Positions 20,412 through 31,778 of a DNA stretch of 64,000 bases are shown here, piece after piece. The notes beneath the pieces are model-generated. The model was not told the DNA's origin. It did no database searches and was given only the letters and a program-made list of their open reading frames with translations. Source of the stretch: Phyllostachys edulis (lineage: Eukaryota > Streptophyta > Magnoliopsida > Poales > Poaceae); assembly GCA_036346405.1 (NCBI GenBank), contig CM070558.1:930001-994000 (forward strand), written 5' to 3'. The translations under genes were made by a program, and so were the position numbers. How positions within the stretch are numbered: the first letter of the stretch is position 1; each line of letters begins with the position of its first letter.

Positions 20412-21145
20412 TGTCGGTGTTTTAGAACCGAACTTACGTAAAGATTGTTTGATTCGGGGTCTCCTAGAATAGAATCATGCAGAGAGATTGACACGGAATT
20501 TTTATACTGTGTTCGGCCTTCTCCGGAGAGAATAACAACCCTACTCCTGTGTGTGTATGGTATTGAGTGTATACTGAACAATCAGGGGAAAAACTAAGAT
20601 TATTACAGATAGTGCTTGTATTCTTGATGGCCCGATCCTCTTTCCCTTTCTCTAGTTGCCGCCTTTTATAGTACGTGAAGGAGCGGCGAGCTACTCGAGT
20701 AAAGCGGCGCCTCATCACCTCTCAGAATGGCGCATGTTGGTAGTAATTACCGTGTATTAATTCCTCCACGTCGCTCAATGACTATATACCGTAGATAATG
20801 GGTATTACGTGCCATTATTCTCAGAGAATAACAAACAGATGATGACTATTTGAATCCTTAATCAATAAGACCCACTTGTCTGCAGGTTCATTTGATTATA
20901 AGGTGGTCGTGGCTGACCTAGTCAGAGGAATCTCACGACTATGAGGTAGTCGAGCAAGACTTATGACTATGGGATAGTCGTAGCATAACTTACGACTATG
21001 GGGGTGGTCGAGAAGAACTTACGACCATCCATTTGGTTCTTCCTTCATAACAATAAAGGGTACACTCGTGGTTCACATGACGTCATATTTACCTATAATA
21101 AAAATTATAGATAAAAGGTAAAATGAGGATTATTATATCTCGCCA
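20412..21145 (-). repeat. 3' LTR of the Tat-like element
   Basis: This 734-bp copy is alignable over its length with 29006-29740. It contains several GTCGTA...TACGAC hairpin units between 20945 and 21030. Confidence 0.88.
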
Positions 21146-21165
21146 TCTAGCCCCCACTTCAAGTG
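21146..21165 (-). other. Polypurine tract of the Tat-like element
   Basis: The minus strand reads GAAGTGGGGGCTAGA immediately before the LTR start TGGCGAG. Confidence 0.7.
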
Positions 21166-21569
21166 AAAGCAACTTACTTGGTAAAGGGTTCTAGATGGTC
21201 TTACGATCATGAGAGGATCGAGAAAATAATCGAAGGAAAAACTCTTCGATTGTATACTACTTTGACCGAAATGTGCTTGGTCAAGAAAATTGCTTACGAC
21301 TATCAAGTGGTCGTAAAAGCATTTCTACGATCACAAGGTGGTCGTAGTATAGTGATCGGAAGAAGGAACTTTCCGATTATCATTTCCTTTGGTTGAAAAG
21401 ATCTAACCAAGGAAGTAATTTCGCTTGAGATGTAAACGCAAACCTGAATTTCTCGAACGGACACACTGGGGAATCTCAAACGACGCCCGTTAGCCTGTCT
21501 GTTGAAACGGTTCCCGAGACGGTGGCGACCCTTGGAATGTCACGCCTCCGGCTCAAGGTACGCGGTTAT

Positions 21570-23107
21570 TGTTGGAAATATGCCCTAGAGGCAATCATAG
21601 AGATGATTATATTTCATTATGTTCATGACATTGGATAATGTGTTATCTTGTTCCTAGAATAATATTGTTAATATTTATTATCAAGTATGTGACTTGGTTG
21701 TGAAACTCTATATTCCTACAATAATTATTCTTATACGATCCCTGGTCGTAAACTTATGAGGACACATATGAATAGACTAGCATATGTATTGGTTGATGAC
21801 TATGTTTCACGAGTCATAGATATGGACACATGTTAGAGAACATGATGTTGGATAAGACCCACCTTGAGGCACTATTGAGATTGTTATGAATCTATGTGTC
21901 ATTAGTTGGTCTCAAGCAATGATGATGTATAATCCTTAGACCTGAGATCAAGATGGTTTCCTACATGTGTAAGAGCACTCTTAGGGTTGCCAAACGCTAC
22001 ACCGTGAATCGGGTAGTTATAAAGGTAGCTTCGGGTATGCTCAAACATGGAGAGGAATGTGACTGGTCGGATATGGATTTGCCCTCCTAACATAACAGAG
22101 AGATGTCTGGGCCCCTCTCACAGATCGGATAAAGAAAGTGCATGGCCATGCCACTAGTAGTCAAGTGTTCACCACGTAAAGTTATCTCGACACTCGATCG
22201 AGAAAGTATTGAGCAGTCCATGGATGACACAACATCTCACCCGAGTTCACCGACATCGTGAGGCAAAGGAGTATACACGAGTAGGTCACTTAGTTCAATT
22301 CTGCTTGGACCGGTCGTATCTGATACAAGCTAGTCGGAGATCGGTCGAACGTAGTCACAGAGTGGTCGAAATCGGTCGTAAGCAATTACGAATCGGTCGT
22401 GACCAAATACGAACTGGTCGATAAAGATAGGACCTAGTCGTAAGTGATGAGGACCTAGTCGAGATCATATTGCATTAAGGTTCGTCCGATATAATTTGTG
22501 TGTATTCGGAATCGATATGTTCGCTAGGAGCGCTTACGACTCGTGATCGGAAACGGTTTCCGAGTCACAACCGAACTACACATGAACCTCTGTGGTCACA
22601 CACTTAACAAAGTTGAACAAACCAAGACGAATATGATTAAGAACGTGTTCGGATAGGATCCGCCACGAGCACTATATAAGGAGGTGCATGAGGTCATGGG
22701 AGGATGCGTGAAACACCATCAAACCCTAGCCGCCATCTTCTTGAGAGCTCCACCGCGGCGACTTGGTCTTTGGCACACGGTGTTCGGTTGTTCCTTCCCG
22801 GACGGTGGATACCGAGAGGCGCTACTACGATTGTTGCGCTTGAGGACGATCCGCGATCTTCACAAGGAACCGCAGACGTTCTTTGGAGGAGACGACGATC
22901 GCGACCATCGCGATCGACTTTGGACATTGACGATCGACTCACGACCACTACATCGACGCTCTTCGCTGGACCGATCGCTCCAATCCTTCTTCCGCCGCTC
23001 TCAAGGCTCTGTTGGTAACGATCCGTGATCATCTACTTGCTTGGCATCCTGGTTCGTGTGGTAGAATTTTTGTTTGTAGCTATCGTAGCCTACCCCGTGA
23101 CCCAACA
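21570..23107 (+). mobile_element. Solo LTR of an Angela/BARE-like Ty1/copia element, TSD GTTAT
   Basis: The element starts TGTTGGAAATATGCCCTAGA, a start known from the Angela/BARE/RIRE1 group, and ends GACCCAACA. A perfect GTTAT duplication flanks it (21565-21569 and 23108-23112). A TATA box (ACTATATAAG, 22671-22680) lies about 430 bp before its end. No internal domain is present. A related LTR in the opposite orientation lies at 34108-35703. Confidence 0.9.
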
Positions 23108-23277
23108 GTTATATATACTCACTGGAGGGTAAAACCTAAGATCTTACTTTTCCCCCAAATTGCTCCTGCTGTTCTTCAAGCTCTTGCCTTCTCCGCCGCC
23201 GAGTCGTTCTTGCCTTCTCCGCTGCCACTCCAATTGTGCCCTCTTTTTCGACCCAAAATTTCCTGTTTCCGAGAGAG

Positions 23278-26200
23278 ATGGCCAGGAAAGTTTCTGAGTG
23301 GGAAGAGTCGGAGATGGATGCGGCGAAGATTCAAGCCCTAGTTGTTGCCGGGAAGATTCCAGAGAAGACTCTTGTGAAATGGTTTCCGGCAATTGGGCAG
23401 CATTGGCCGTCAGGGGAGAATGGGCAAATTCCGCCTTCCGTGCTTATTGTGAGTGTGGCCTTCGATCGCTGCTCACCCCTTTCATCGTTGTGCTCGAGCA
23501 TTTTGGGGTGGAGTTAGTGAACCTTGGTCCTAACTCCATCACCATGCCGAGCTGCCAGATATTTGTGCGAGGCGATTTGGGAATTCCTATGACCTTGAGC
23601 TTTTCCAATATTTCTATGGAATGTCTCAAGCGGGATTGCTTTGGAAGTTGTGGTCTAAAACTCCACGACGGAAGTCGAGGGAGTATATTCAGAGTTTCAC
23701 CCGGTCTTCGTGGCGGGATAGAGGAAGAGGTGGTTTTCTTCGAAAGTCACCTCGAAGATGACCTCTCTTTCGTGGGAAAGGTCATTAAAAGAAATCTTCA
23801 TGGGATTCGACTCGAAGATATCACCGGATTGCCCTTATGTTCAAGCTATCAAGGACTTGAAGAAGGAAGGGTTGACGGATGGCATGTGGTGAAAGATTTC
23901 ATCACGCCTAATTAGTCCTTTGAAGAAACGAGCATCCCTATGTGGAGATACTCGGGCCAATGACCCAACCAGGGACTACAACGAAGGTAAGTGAATTTTC
24001 GAGTTAGCTCTCGGTTTGGTCTTTTCGCAAAGTTGTTTAAAAGATGCCTTTATCTGTTTGAACAGATCTTTCACCAATGAGATTGACGTTAGAGTCAAAC
24101 TCGTTAGAGAAGTCTCCGCCACTTAGTGTGGCGGTTCCTAAAATCCTTGCGGTCGATCCGAGAGGAAAGGATGGTTCGCCTAAAGGTAATCAAGAGTTGA
24201 TTTTATCTTTAAGACTTTATAGTCGAGAAAGAACTTACGACTAGAGAAATGTTGTAAAAAAACTTACAACTTAGTCGTGACCGTAGGAAATCTTCTGATC
24301 GAGGAAAGGTCGAGAAAAACTTACGATTTGATATCGGTCGAGAAAATCTTACGCACCGAGTTAGTAATTCTTCTCTTTTGTTTTTACGTAAAGTAGGCAT
24401 GGAAAATCGTCGGGATGATGAAGAAGTCAGATCGATAACCATTGGTGCGGGGTTGACAAAGGACAAAGGCTCGGCTCCTTCGCCCAAGAGACGCCGACTT
24501 TTAAGGGTGACGACAAAGGAGGGCGAGCTCGAGTTCTAGCCCTTCGACCGGATCCTCTCGCAAAGCTTAGGCGTATATAGCAGAATCAAGCCGAGGCTAA
24601 AATAGCTGAAGTGGAGGAGGTTGAAGTAGCTGAACCTCTAAAGCGCAAACCTCGTAAGGCCAAGGTACCCTTCTATTATGACAAAAAATCTTTCGCAGTT
24701 TCTGCCACTCCTGGTTTTGTTAAGCACTTGGAAAAAGAGAACTGGAAGGATTTTATGTCTTTTGTGAAGGATAATACCGCCCGAAGAGAGCCTATGGCTG
24801 ATGGCAATGTTGCTCTTGGAGTGGTCGAGACCGATCTCGCCATCCAGAAAGTCGAGACCGAGAGATGGTCCTCGTTCAAAATCCACGACCGGATGTGGTC
24901 GTGGCTAAGCCCATTCTTCAACTCGAACTTCACCGAAGTGGTCGAGAGAAGAAGAAATCTTCCGCTGGGAAAGTGACTCCCAAAATCTGTTTAGGTCCAG
25001 GTGCAGAGGTATGTGAAATATACTAAAGTGTAAGAACAGAATTTACCTTTTTCCTTTTCACAACCTCGAATTGCTTTCCTTTTCTTTGTTTTTAGCCCGA
25101 CTCCTTCAAACCCGAGAATGCTTCCGCTGAGAAGCCTATTGCTACCTCTCCAAATTACCGGAGAGACAACAAGGAAGTGGTCGAGGATCATCCTCGCCCT
25201 GTGGTAGAGGAAGTCGTGGCGCCAAGTGGTTACGACAACCAATGAGGTACTGTTGTACCCAAGAAGAGTAGCGGCTACAACCTCTGAAGTAGCAGCGGTG
25301 ACCACAGAGATGGTCGTGGAGACTCAAAGAAGAAATGCGACCAACGAGATGGTCGTGAAAGCTCCAAAGAACAAATTGCGACTCATCGAGGCGGTTGCTA
25401 CGACCAATCGAGATGGTCGTGGATAGAACAGAGGCAATTGCGAAGCCTCTGGTCAAGATGGTGGCGTTCGCCCACCGTCGTGGGAAAGGAGATCGTTGCA
25501 GACGTTCCTCCGGTACCCAAAGAGAAACCGGTTACGTAATCGAAGAAGAAGAGTATTTCAACTTGCTACCGACTTCTTTGGGCTCGCTTCATCGAGGGTC
25601 TTCGCTTTCAGATCTCGCGATCGAAGTCCCCATCCCAACGATATTCCCAATAGAGGGATACCTTTGATAATGAACGCCTTGAGAAGGTTTGGTGGGACCA
25701 AGTCACGAGGGTAGACAAGTCAAGATCCTGAGTCGGTTTACTCGATGTTTGCTCGATCAACTATGAATGTAAGTACTTAATCGTACTTATATATACAGTA
25801 TAATCTTCTCTTGTTTCTCATCGTCTTTTCATCTTGCGTAAAGCCATAGAGCAAATTGTCGTTGTCGGTGAATATCATCGACAACTTCTAGAGTATGACA
25901 GAAAAAGAGGAACTCTACAAACAGTAGAGAGGTGGTAAGTCACTACTATTCATAGTCACCTTGGATTTGACTACTTATATAGTGCTTACGGATTTGTCAT
26001 GGAAAAACTCACGACTAGGTAATGGTCGAAAAGACTTATGATCGATGGCTTTGTCGTAGAAGAACTTACGACTAGGTCAATGGTTGTAGAAGAACTTACA
26101 ATCGATTGACCCATGCTCATGTCCTTTGTTATCCTTTGCGTGTTAAACAAAGGATGCTAAGACCTTAGCCGACTCGCCGATTATGAAAAAGAGGAGTCGA

Positions 26201-27231
26201 AAAAGTTTAGGAAGAGGTATTAGACCTCCGAAAAAGCTTAAAGAAGCTAACTCGCAACCATGAAGTCGCAGGAAAAATTAAACGAAGAAGTGCTGAACTT
26301 AAGACTGCTTATATCTTTGATCTTTACCTAACTCTTGCTTCTTTTCAGAAAAAGAAGACGAGACGAAAAAGCTCCGTAATGAAGTTAGAGAGAAAACTTC
26401 GCTTATTCACGAGCTTACTCGTATGTCCAAAAATAAAGATCAAAACCTTGAGACGCTGAGAACTCGAATATCAAGTAAGTAATTCTTTACTGCAATCCTT
26501 TACGAGTTATTTCCCTTTTCTCACTTCCACTTCCTTTCTAGCAATGGACGTTAAATTGAGAGAACTTGAGATCGAAATCGCGGATAAAGCCGTGATTTAT
26601 AAACTGCAAATCCTTATTGCAAAGAAGAATGTAGAGGATATTGTATCATGGGAGAAAAAGTATGCTGAGACCGTTGCTTCCCATAATGAAGACGTCAAGA
26701 GGTTGGATTCTCAACTAGTGGGTAAGAAATTCTTTTACCCGTGATTATTTTTGTTTTCTTTTTCCTCTAGGAGTTTATTTTTGTTTGACCAATCTTATTT
26801 CTTGAGCAAGTGGTCGAAAACAAAAAGCTCATGAGGCTTCGACTTGTACCCAACAGAGATGGAAGCAATGAAGATTAAACTTCAAGGAAACATCACGCTC
26901 TGAACAATGTGCTTGGTGAGCTACATAGTGAGGGAAAGACTCTCAAGATGATACAATAGCTGCTCACACAAGTACCATTGGGGATCAAGTCGATTTTGCA
27001 AGATCCGTGACCACTCAAGGCCAACCAAGTCAATCGATAAAGGAGGCGGTCGAAACTGCAGAAGTTATGCATTAGCAAAACTTAAAGCTCATGAACCCAA
27101 CCTTAATGTGCAACCACTCGGCCGACTTCAACCGCTCAAGCGGAAGGAAGACGCGTCGATGGAGGAGATGCAATCAGTTGGCGAAAAGTTTCAGAGGAGA
27201 TGCGGTTGGGCTCTCCTCTTGAGTAGTCTGT
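23278..27231 (+). pseudogene. Antisense gene of the Tat-like element (putative gypsy-type PF04195-like protein)
   Basis: The gene starts ATGGCCAGGAAAG at 23278. The first exon encodes a segment resembling the plant 'putative gypsy-type transposon' family (Transposase_28, PF04195): phrases include FGVELVNLGPNSI and, in another frame, ELFQYFYGMSQAGLLWKLW. Frameshifts near 23435 and 23560 break it. Intron borders are visible (gaag|gtaagt near 23985, gaacag near 24063, ttctag near 26541), and later exons (26350-26720) are rich in Glu, Lys and Leu with a coiled-coil look. A last exon ends with TAA at 27229-27231. A TATATATA box at 23110-23117 would be its promoter. Antisense genes of this type are reported for Tat-lineage elements; its function is unknown. 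Confidence 0.6.
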
Positions 27232-28311
27232 AATGAACTTGTGAAAAACAGTCTTTTGTTGATGTAATCCATCTTGTTCCTCGCAAATCATCTTGTCGAG
27301 TAGTTAGTAACTCAAAAGATAATTAACTAATTTAAAGACTAAGAAATGAAGTCAAATGTGATGACTTTATCCTAGCCCCGACTATTTGCTTAGTTTGTGA
27401 AAACTAAGTAAATAGTTTTGTCTCTCGCAAATCATCTTGTCGAGTAGTTAGTAACTCAAAAGATAATTAACTAAATAAAGACTAAGAATTGAAATCAAAT
27501 TATTCTAGCCCCGACTATTTGTCGAGTTTGTTTAGACAAACTAAGTAAATAGTCTCAGAGAAAGGGTTTCAAAAACAGGAGGTTTGTTTAACTTGTAGTT
27601 TTGGGTCTCAATTGTCATGCAATCGGTCGAAAGGGTGGTAACGAGTTGACACTAGGAAGTTCCTTCTAGTGGGCGTGACCACGCAGAGAGGAGAGGCTTC
27701 GACTAGGTAATGTTAACATCTCCGACTAGTTTAATCAAATCGAGAACGGCAACTTGAGTTAAGCAAACGCGTCTAGAGGACTTTAAAATATTTACTCGCC
27801 CTTCGCGGTGGACTCGATAAGTCTCATCTGGTAGCAAGAGTAGGAAACCGAACAAAGCTAGAAGCTCCTTCCAAGCAGGCGAGGACCACGTGCAGAGAGG
27901 AGAGGCTTCGACTAGATGTGTCTCTTCCTCCCACCAGCTTGAGATGAAACGAGTACACCCAAGACGGTTAAGCAAACTGAGAAAGTGCGCTCTTCTTAGA
28001 GTATTTTTCAAATTAATCAAGAAATAAACTAAGGTGAAAAGAGTTGGCCTTCAAAAATATTTCGACTAAATAAAACCCGAAGTTCTTTGTGTTGGCCATA
28101 AAAGCGAGTAACGAGTCGACACTAGGAAACTCCTTCTAGTGGGCGGGGACCACATGCAGAGAGGAGAGGCTTCGACTAGGTGATGTTATCGCCTTGACCA
28201 AATGTAAAGAAAACTGGTGTTTAAAACATAGTCGAAAAATAATGAAAGCACTACTCAAAAGTAAGACAATAGAGATAGAAAAACCCGATTCTTTATTGTC
28301 AGAATGGTCGG

Positions 28312-28690
28312 TTACACATAGAACTTGAATCGGGTCGATGTTCCAAGAATTCGAGAGAACTCGCCGCCTTCCATTGCCAATCGCATCACGACTCGACGAG
28401 TAACTTCGACCACTGTGTAAGGACCTTCCCACTTGGGAGAAAGTTTGTTCCGATTAGACTTGGATTGGCAAAGCCTCAATACCAAGTCACCTACAGCAAG
28501 GCTGCGAGGTTGAACCTTACGATCGTAGTATCTTCGCAGGGCTTGTTGGTAGATTGCCGAACGAATTAGGGCCTGGTTTCTCCTTTCTTCAAGTAGATTA
28601 ATATCATCTGCTCGAATTTGTTCCTGGTTGGCGTCCATGAATGTTTCGACTCTTGTTGACCGTATCTTTCGTGAGTCCACCTGGGTGTGG
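28312..28690 (-). pseudogene. Integrase C-terminal remnant of the Tat-like element
   Basis: The minus-strand text encodes a basic helix (RSAIYQQALRRYYDRKV), then VGDLVLR and the WEGPY motif typical of the integrase C-terminal domain of Ty3/gypsy elements, ending FKFYV and a stop. It lies only about 300 bp from the primer-binding site, where gag should begin. Upstream text (28690-28990) is leader or gag N-terminal sequence. An internal deletion removed the rest of gag, protease, RT, RNase H and the integrase core. Confidence 0.85.
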
Positions 28691-28982
28691 TCCTGGTCAG
28701 ATTGACCCTTGCCCCTTGAGAGGGTAGATTCCTCTCTTGGACGCGTCTTGTTGTGGGGATAAGGATCCTCCTCAACTCCACCGGCGACATTGTCTCCTCA
28801 GATCTGTGGAAGATCCCTGAGGCAAGAATGCCATAGGATGAGTCATCACTCGGTCAGAATCGAATCCGCATCCATGTCGACGTCACAGACCGCTAAGTCG
28901 AACCAATTCTCCTCGCTCCATTCTCCGCCATGAGTGCATGAGATTTGGAAAACAGAGAGAATGTTGACAAGAAATTACCGGA

Positions 28983-29005
28983 AGATCCCCACGGTTGGCG
29001 CCAAC
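28983..29005 (-). other. Primer-binding region of the Tat-like element
   Basis: The minus strand reads GTTGGCGCCAACCGTGGGG directly after the LTR end CACCGACA, the usual arrangement in Tat-lineage elements. Confidence 0.8.
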
Positions 29006-29740
29006 TGTCGGTGTTTTAGAACCGAACTTACGTAAAGATTGTTTGATTCGGGGTCTCCTAGAATAGAATCATGCAGAGATTGACACGAATTTTTATACTG
29101 TGTTGGGCCTTCTCCGAGAGAATAACAACCCTACTCTTGTGTGTGTATGGTATTGAGTGTATCTTGAACAATCGGGAAAAACTAAGATTATTACAGATAG
29201 TGCTTGTATTCCCGATGGGCCGATCCTCTTCCCTTTCTAGTTGCCGCCTTTTATAGTACGTGAAGGAGCGGCGATTACATCGAGTAAAGCGGCTACTCAT
29301 CACCTCTCGTGAACGGCGCATGTTGGTAGTAATTACCGTGTATTAATTCCTCCACGTCGCTCAACATGACTATATACCGTAGATAATGGGTATTACGTGC
29401 CATTATTCTCAGAGAATAACAACAGATGATGATCGTTTGAATCCCTTAATCAATAAGACCCACTTGTCTCGCAGTGTTCATTTGATTATAAGGTGGTCGT
29501 GGCTGACCTAGTCGAGAGGAATCTACGACTATGAGGTAGTTGTAGAAAGACTTACGACTATGGGATAGTCGTAGCATAACTTACGACGACTATGGGGGTG
29601 GTCGAGAAGAACTTACGACCATCCATTTGGTTCTTCCTTCATAACATTAAGGGGTACACTCAGGGTTCACATGACGTCATATTTACCTATAATAAAAATT
29701 ATAGATAAAAGGTAAAATGAGGATTATTATATCCTCGTCA
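29006..29740 (-). repeat. 5' LTR of the Tat-like element
   Basis: This 735-bp LTR is flanked outside by AGGCC. The hairpin units GTCGTAGCATAACTTACGAC and relatives lie at 29525-29620. Confidence 0.88.
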
Positions 29741-29745
29741 AGGCC

Positions 29746-30296
29746 GTTGCGAGAGTCTATTACAACAGATAAAAAAGCGTTGGTAATAGATATGAAAAAA
29801 CGTTGCGAAGTAGCAACGGATATAGTCAGGTTGTAACTATACTTGCATGCGTTGGTACTTACCATGCATGGATGACTTTTACTATTTTGACAATGGATAT
29901 AATTATATTGTCACAACGCATAGAAGCGTTGGTATTTACCATACAGATAACTTTTGTTATTTTGGCAACGGATATAATTTGGTTGCTGCAACAATTATAA
30001 GCGTGTAGAAATCAAAGTAAAAAATTATTATCGGTCGTAGCATGGTTAAAAAGAACACTCGTATATTAAAAACAAATTGTTGCATTACATAGAGAACCAT
30101 CCATATAAGACATGATATAAATATTTTAGTTGAACATCATTTCCTAACAGAATGAAATCCAAACATAATGGAGATCATCTACCTATGTCACCATTCCCCA
30201 CCTTGCATTCGACATGTCATCCATAGCATCATCCATTTATATTATCAACCTACAATGAAAAATTTGAGTCCATTAATGCACAATTTCGCAATATTA
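29746..30296. other. CACTA interior with caacgcat/gcgttg repeats, then unassigned AT-rich text
   Basis: Units of gcgttggta and caacggata alternate to about 30005. The text from 30020 to 30296 has no ORF or known motif. At about 30296 it joins an RT reading frame abruptly after the RPMTQLLK motif, so the junction is probably a deletion breakpoint. Confidence 0.5.
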
Positions 30297-31200
30297 AAGT
30301 TTTTCAGAAGCTGAGTCATTGGTCTGGCAATCTTGGAGAAGTTTTCGATAAATCGTTGGTAATATCCCACCAAACTGAGAAAACTTCGAACTTGCGGAAC
30401 AGTCTGGGGTTGCTTCCAACCTAGAACCTCTTGGATCTTGATTTGGTTTACTGCTACACCTCCTTTGGATAAAATGTGGCCTAGGAATCCAACTTCTTTA
30501 AGCCAGAATTCGCATTTGCTGAACTTGGCATACAGCTGATGCTCACGTAGCTTGTCGAGCACCATTCTCAAGTGTTGCTCGTGTTCTTCTGCAGTCTTCG
30601 AGTAGATGAGAATATCGTCGATGAAGACTACTACGAACTGATCCAAGTACTCCATAAAGATCTTGTTCATGAGATTAATGAAGTTCGCAGGAGCATTGGT
30701 AAGTCCGAAAGACATCACGGTGTATTCATACAAACCGTAACGAATAGTGAAGGCAGTCTTCGGAATATCTTCAGGTCTAACCTTGAGTTGAAAATATCCA
30801 GTTCTCAAGTCCATCTTTGAGAAAATGCAGGTGCCATTCATTTGATCGAACAAGTCATCAATCCTTGGAAGAGGGTATTTATTCTTAATAGTGACTTCGT
30901 TCAGATAGCGGTAGTCGACGCACATGCGTAAACTGCCATCCTTCTTTGTGATGAACAAGGCAGGACTTCCCCATGGAGATGAACTAGGGCGAATGAGTCC
31001 CTTGTCCAACTGTTCCTTGAGTTGTTTCTTCAATTCAGCTACTCATCAGAATCCATACGATAGGGCCGTTTGGATATAGGTGTTGTCCCGGGAATCAAGT
31101 CGATTACAAATTCCATGTCCCGATCAGGCGGCATTCCCGGTAGTTCATCGAGAAACACGTCGGGATATTCGCATACCATGGGCACTTGACTAAGTTCTAG
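30297..31200 (-). pseudogene. Ty3/gypsy reverse transcriptase fragment
   Basis: The minus-strand text shows the RT entry region (DELPGMPPDRD, then GLIRPSSSPWGSPA), the LRMCVDYR and KMDLRTGY motifs, GLTNAPA and the catalytic box FIDDILIYS, then LGH and GYYQRFIENFS. A 1-bp deletion near 31040 shifts the frame, and the conserved RPMTQLLK motif is the last recognisable text before the break at about 30297. RNase H is absent. In a live element this enzyme copies the genomic RNA in the particle; this copy cannot. Confidence 0.93.
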
Positions 31201-31227
31201 GATTGATATGGAATTGAATTTGGGCTA

Positions 31228-31580
31228 CTACAATAGAGTGTTATGTGGGGGAATAAATATGATGCGCTCTCCGTTAGAGTTGACTAGAGAAACTGCTCGT
31301 CTTGCACAATCGATAACTCCTTGATGCTTGGATAACCAATCCATCCCAAGGATTATATCTATTCCAGGGGTATCTATCATGATGAGGTTGGCTTTGAACC
31401 CTACCCCATTGATTTTAATTGGAACACCTAGACATTCGATTTTTGTCCTCATAACGGATCCAGGTGAGTGAACTATCATAGTGCTTTTTAGAGATGCAAT
31501 TTCTAATTCTTGCTACGTGGCAAACTTTTTAGACACAAAGGAATGAGTTGCTCCGGAATCGAATAGTGCTAAGGTAGGTA
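31228..31580 (-). pseudogene. Ty3/gypsy aspartic protease remnant
   Basis: The active-site motif FDSGATHSF is at about 31530-31560. A stop follows after KKFAT, and the frame then resumes with IDTPGIDIILGMDWLSKH (31325-31380), the usual second half of gypsy retropepsins. It lies between gag and RT as expected. Confidence 0.85.
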
Positions 31581-31778
31581 CTGAGTGTACGAGAATCGTA
31601 CCCATCACCACATCAGGTGATGCGTCGGCCTCCTCAACAGTAGCGTGGTTCAGACGACTGCGTCCGATGACTTGCGTCGGCTTAGGCGCTTGCTGTTCGC
31701 CTGGGCCTTGAGCGGGGCCCTAGGGTTGCTGCTGGACTCCAATTGGCTGAGGTTGAGGTGTTGGAATATTCTTTTTTG

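Larger units (their letters stand above)
20412..29740 (-). mobile_element. Non-autonomous Tat-like Ty3/gypsy retrotransposon with two LTRs, TSD AGGCC
   Basis: Two direct repeats, 20412-21145 and 29006-29740, bound the element, and the 5-bp duplication AGGCC flanks it (20407-20411 and 29741-29745). The primer-binding region (GTTGGCGCCAACCGTGG on the minus strand) adjoins the right LTR and a polypurine tract adjoins the left LTR, so the element reads leftward. Almost all of gag-pol is missing; only the integrase C-terminus remains (28312-28690). A multi-exon gene lies antisense at 23278-27231, as reported for Tat-lineage elements. A solo copia LTR is inserted at 21570-23107. The LTRs differ by many small substitutions and indels, indicating an old insertion. 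Confidence 0.88.
19622..30296 (+). mobile_element. CACTA element, left end and interior, holding a Tat-like retroelement
   Basis: The terminus CACTACTACAAAAA starts at 19622. Subterminal hairpin units (cacagacggtt ... aaccgtctgt) run to about 19960. From 20320 a second repeat type, caacgcat/gcgttg, appears and resumes after the nested retroelement at 29741. No right terminus (TTTTTGTAGTAGTG) is present. The CACTA text appears joined near 30296 to a decayed gypsy RT, probably by a deletion. Confidence 0.6.
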
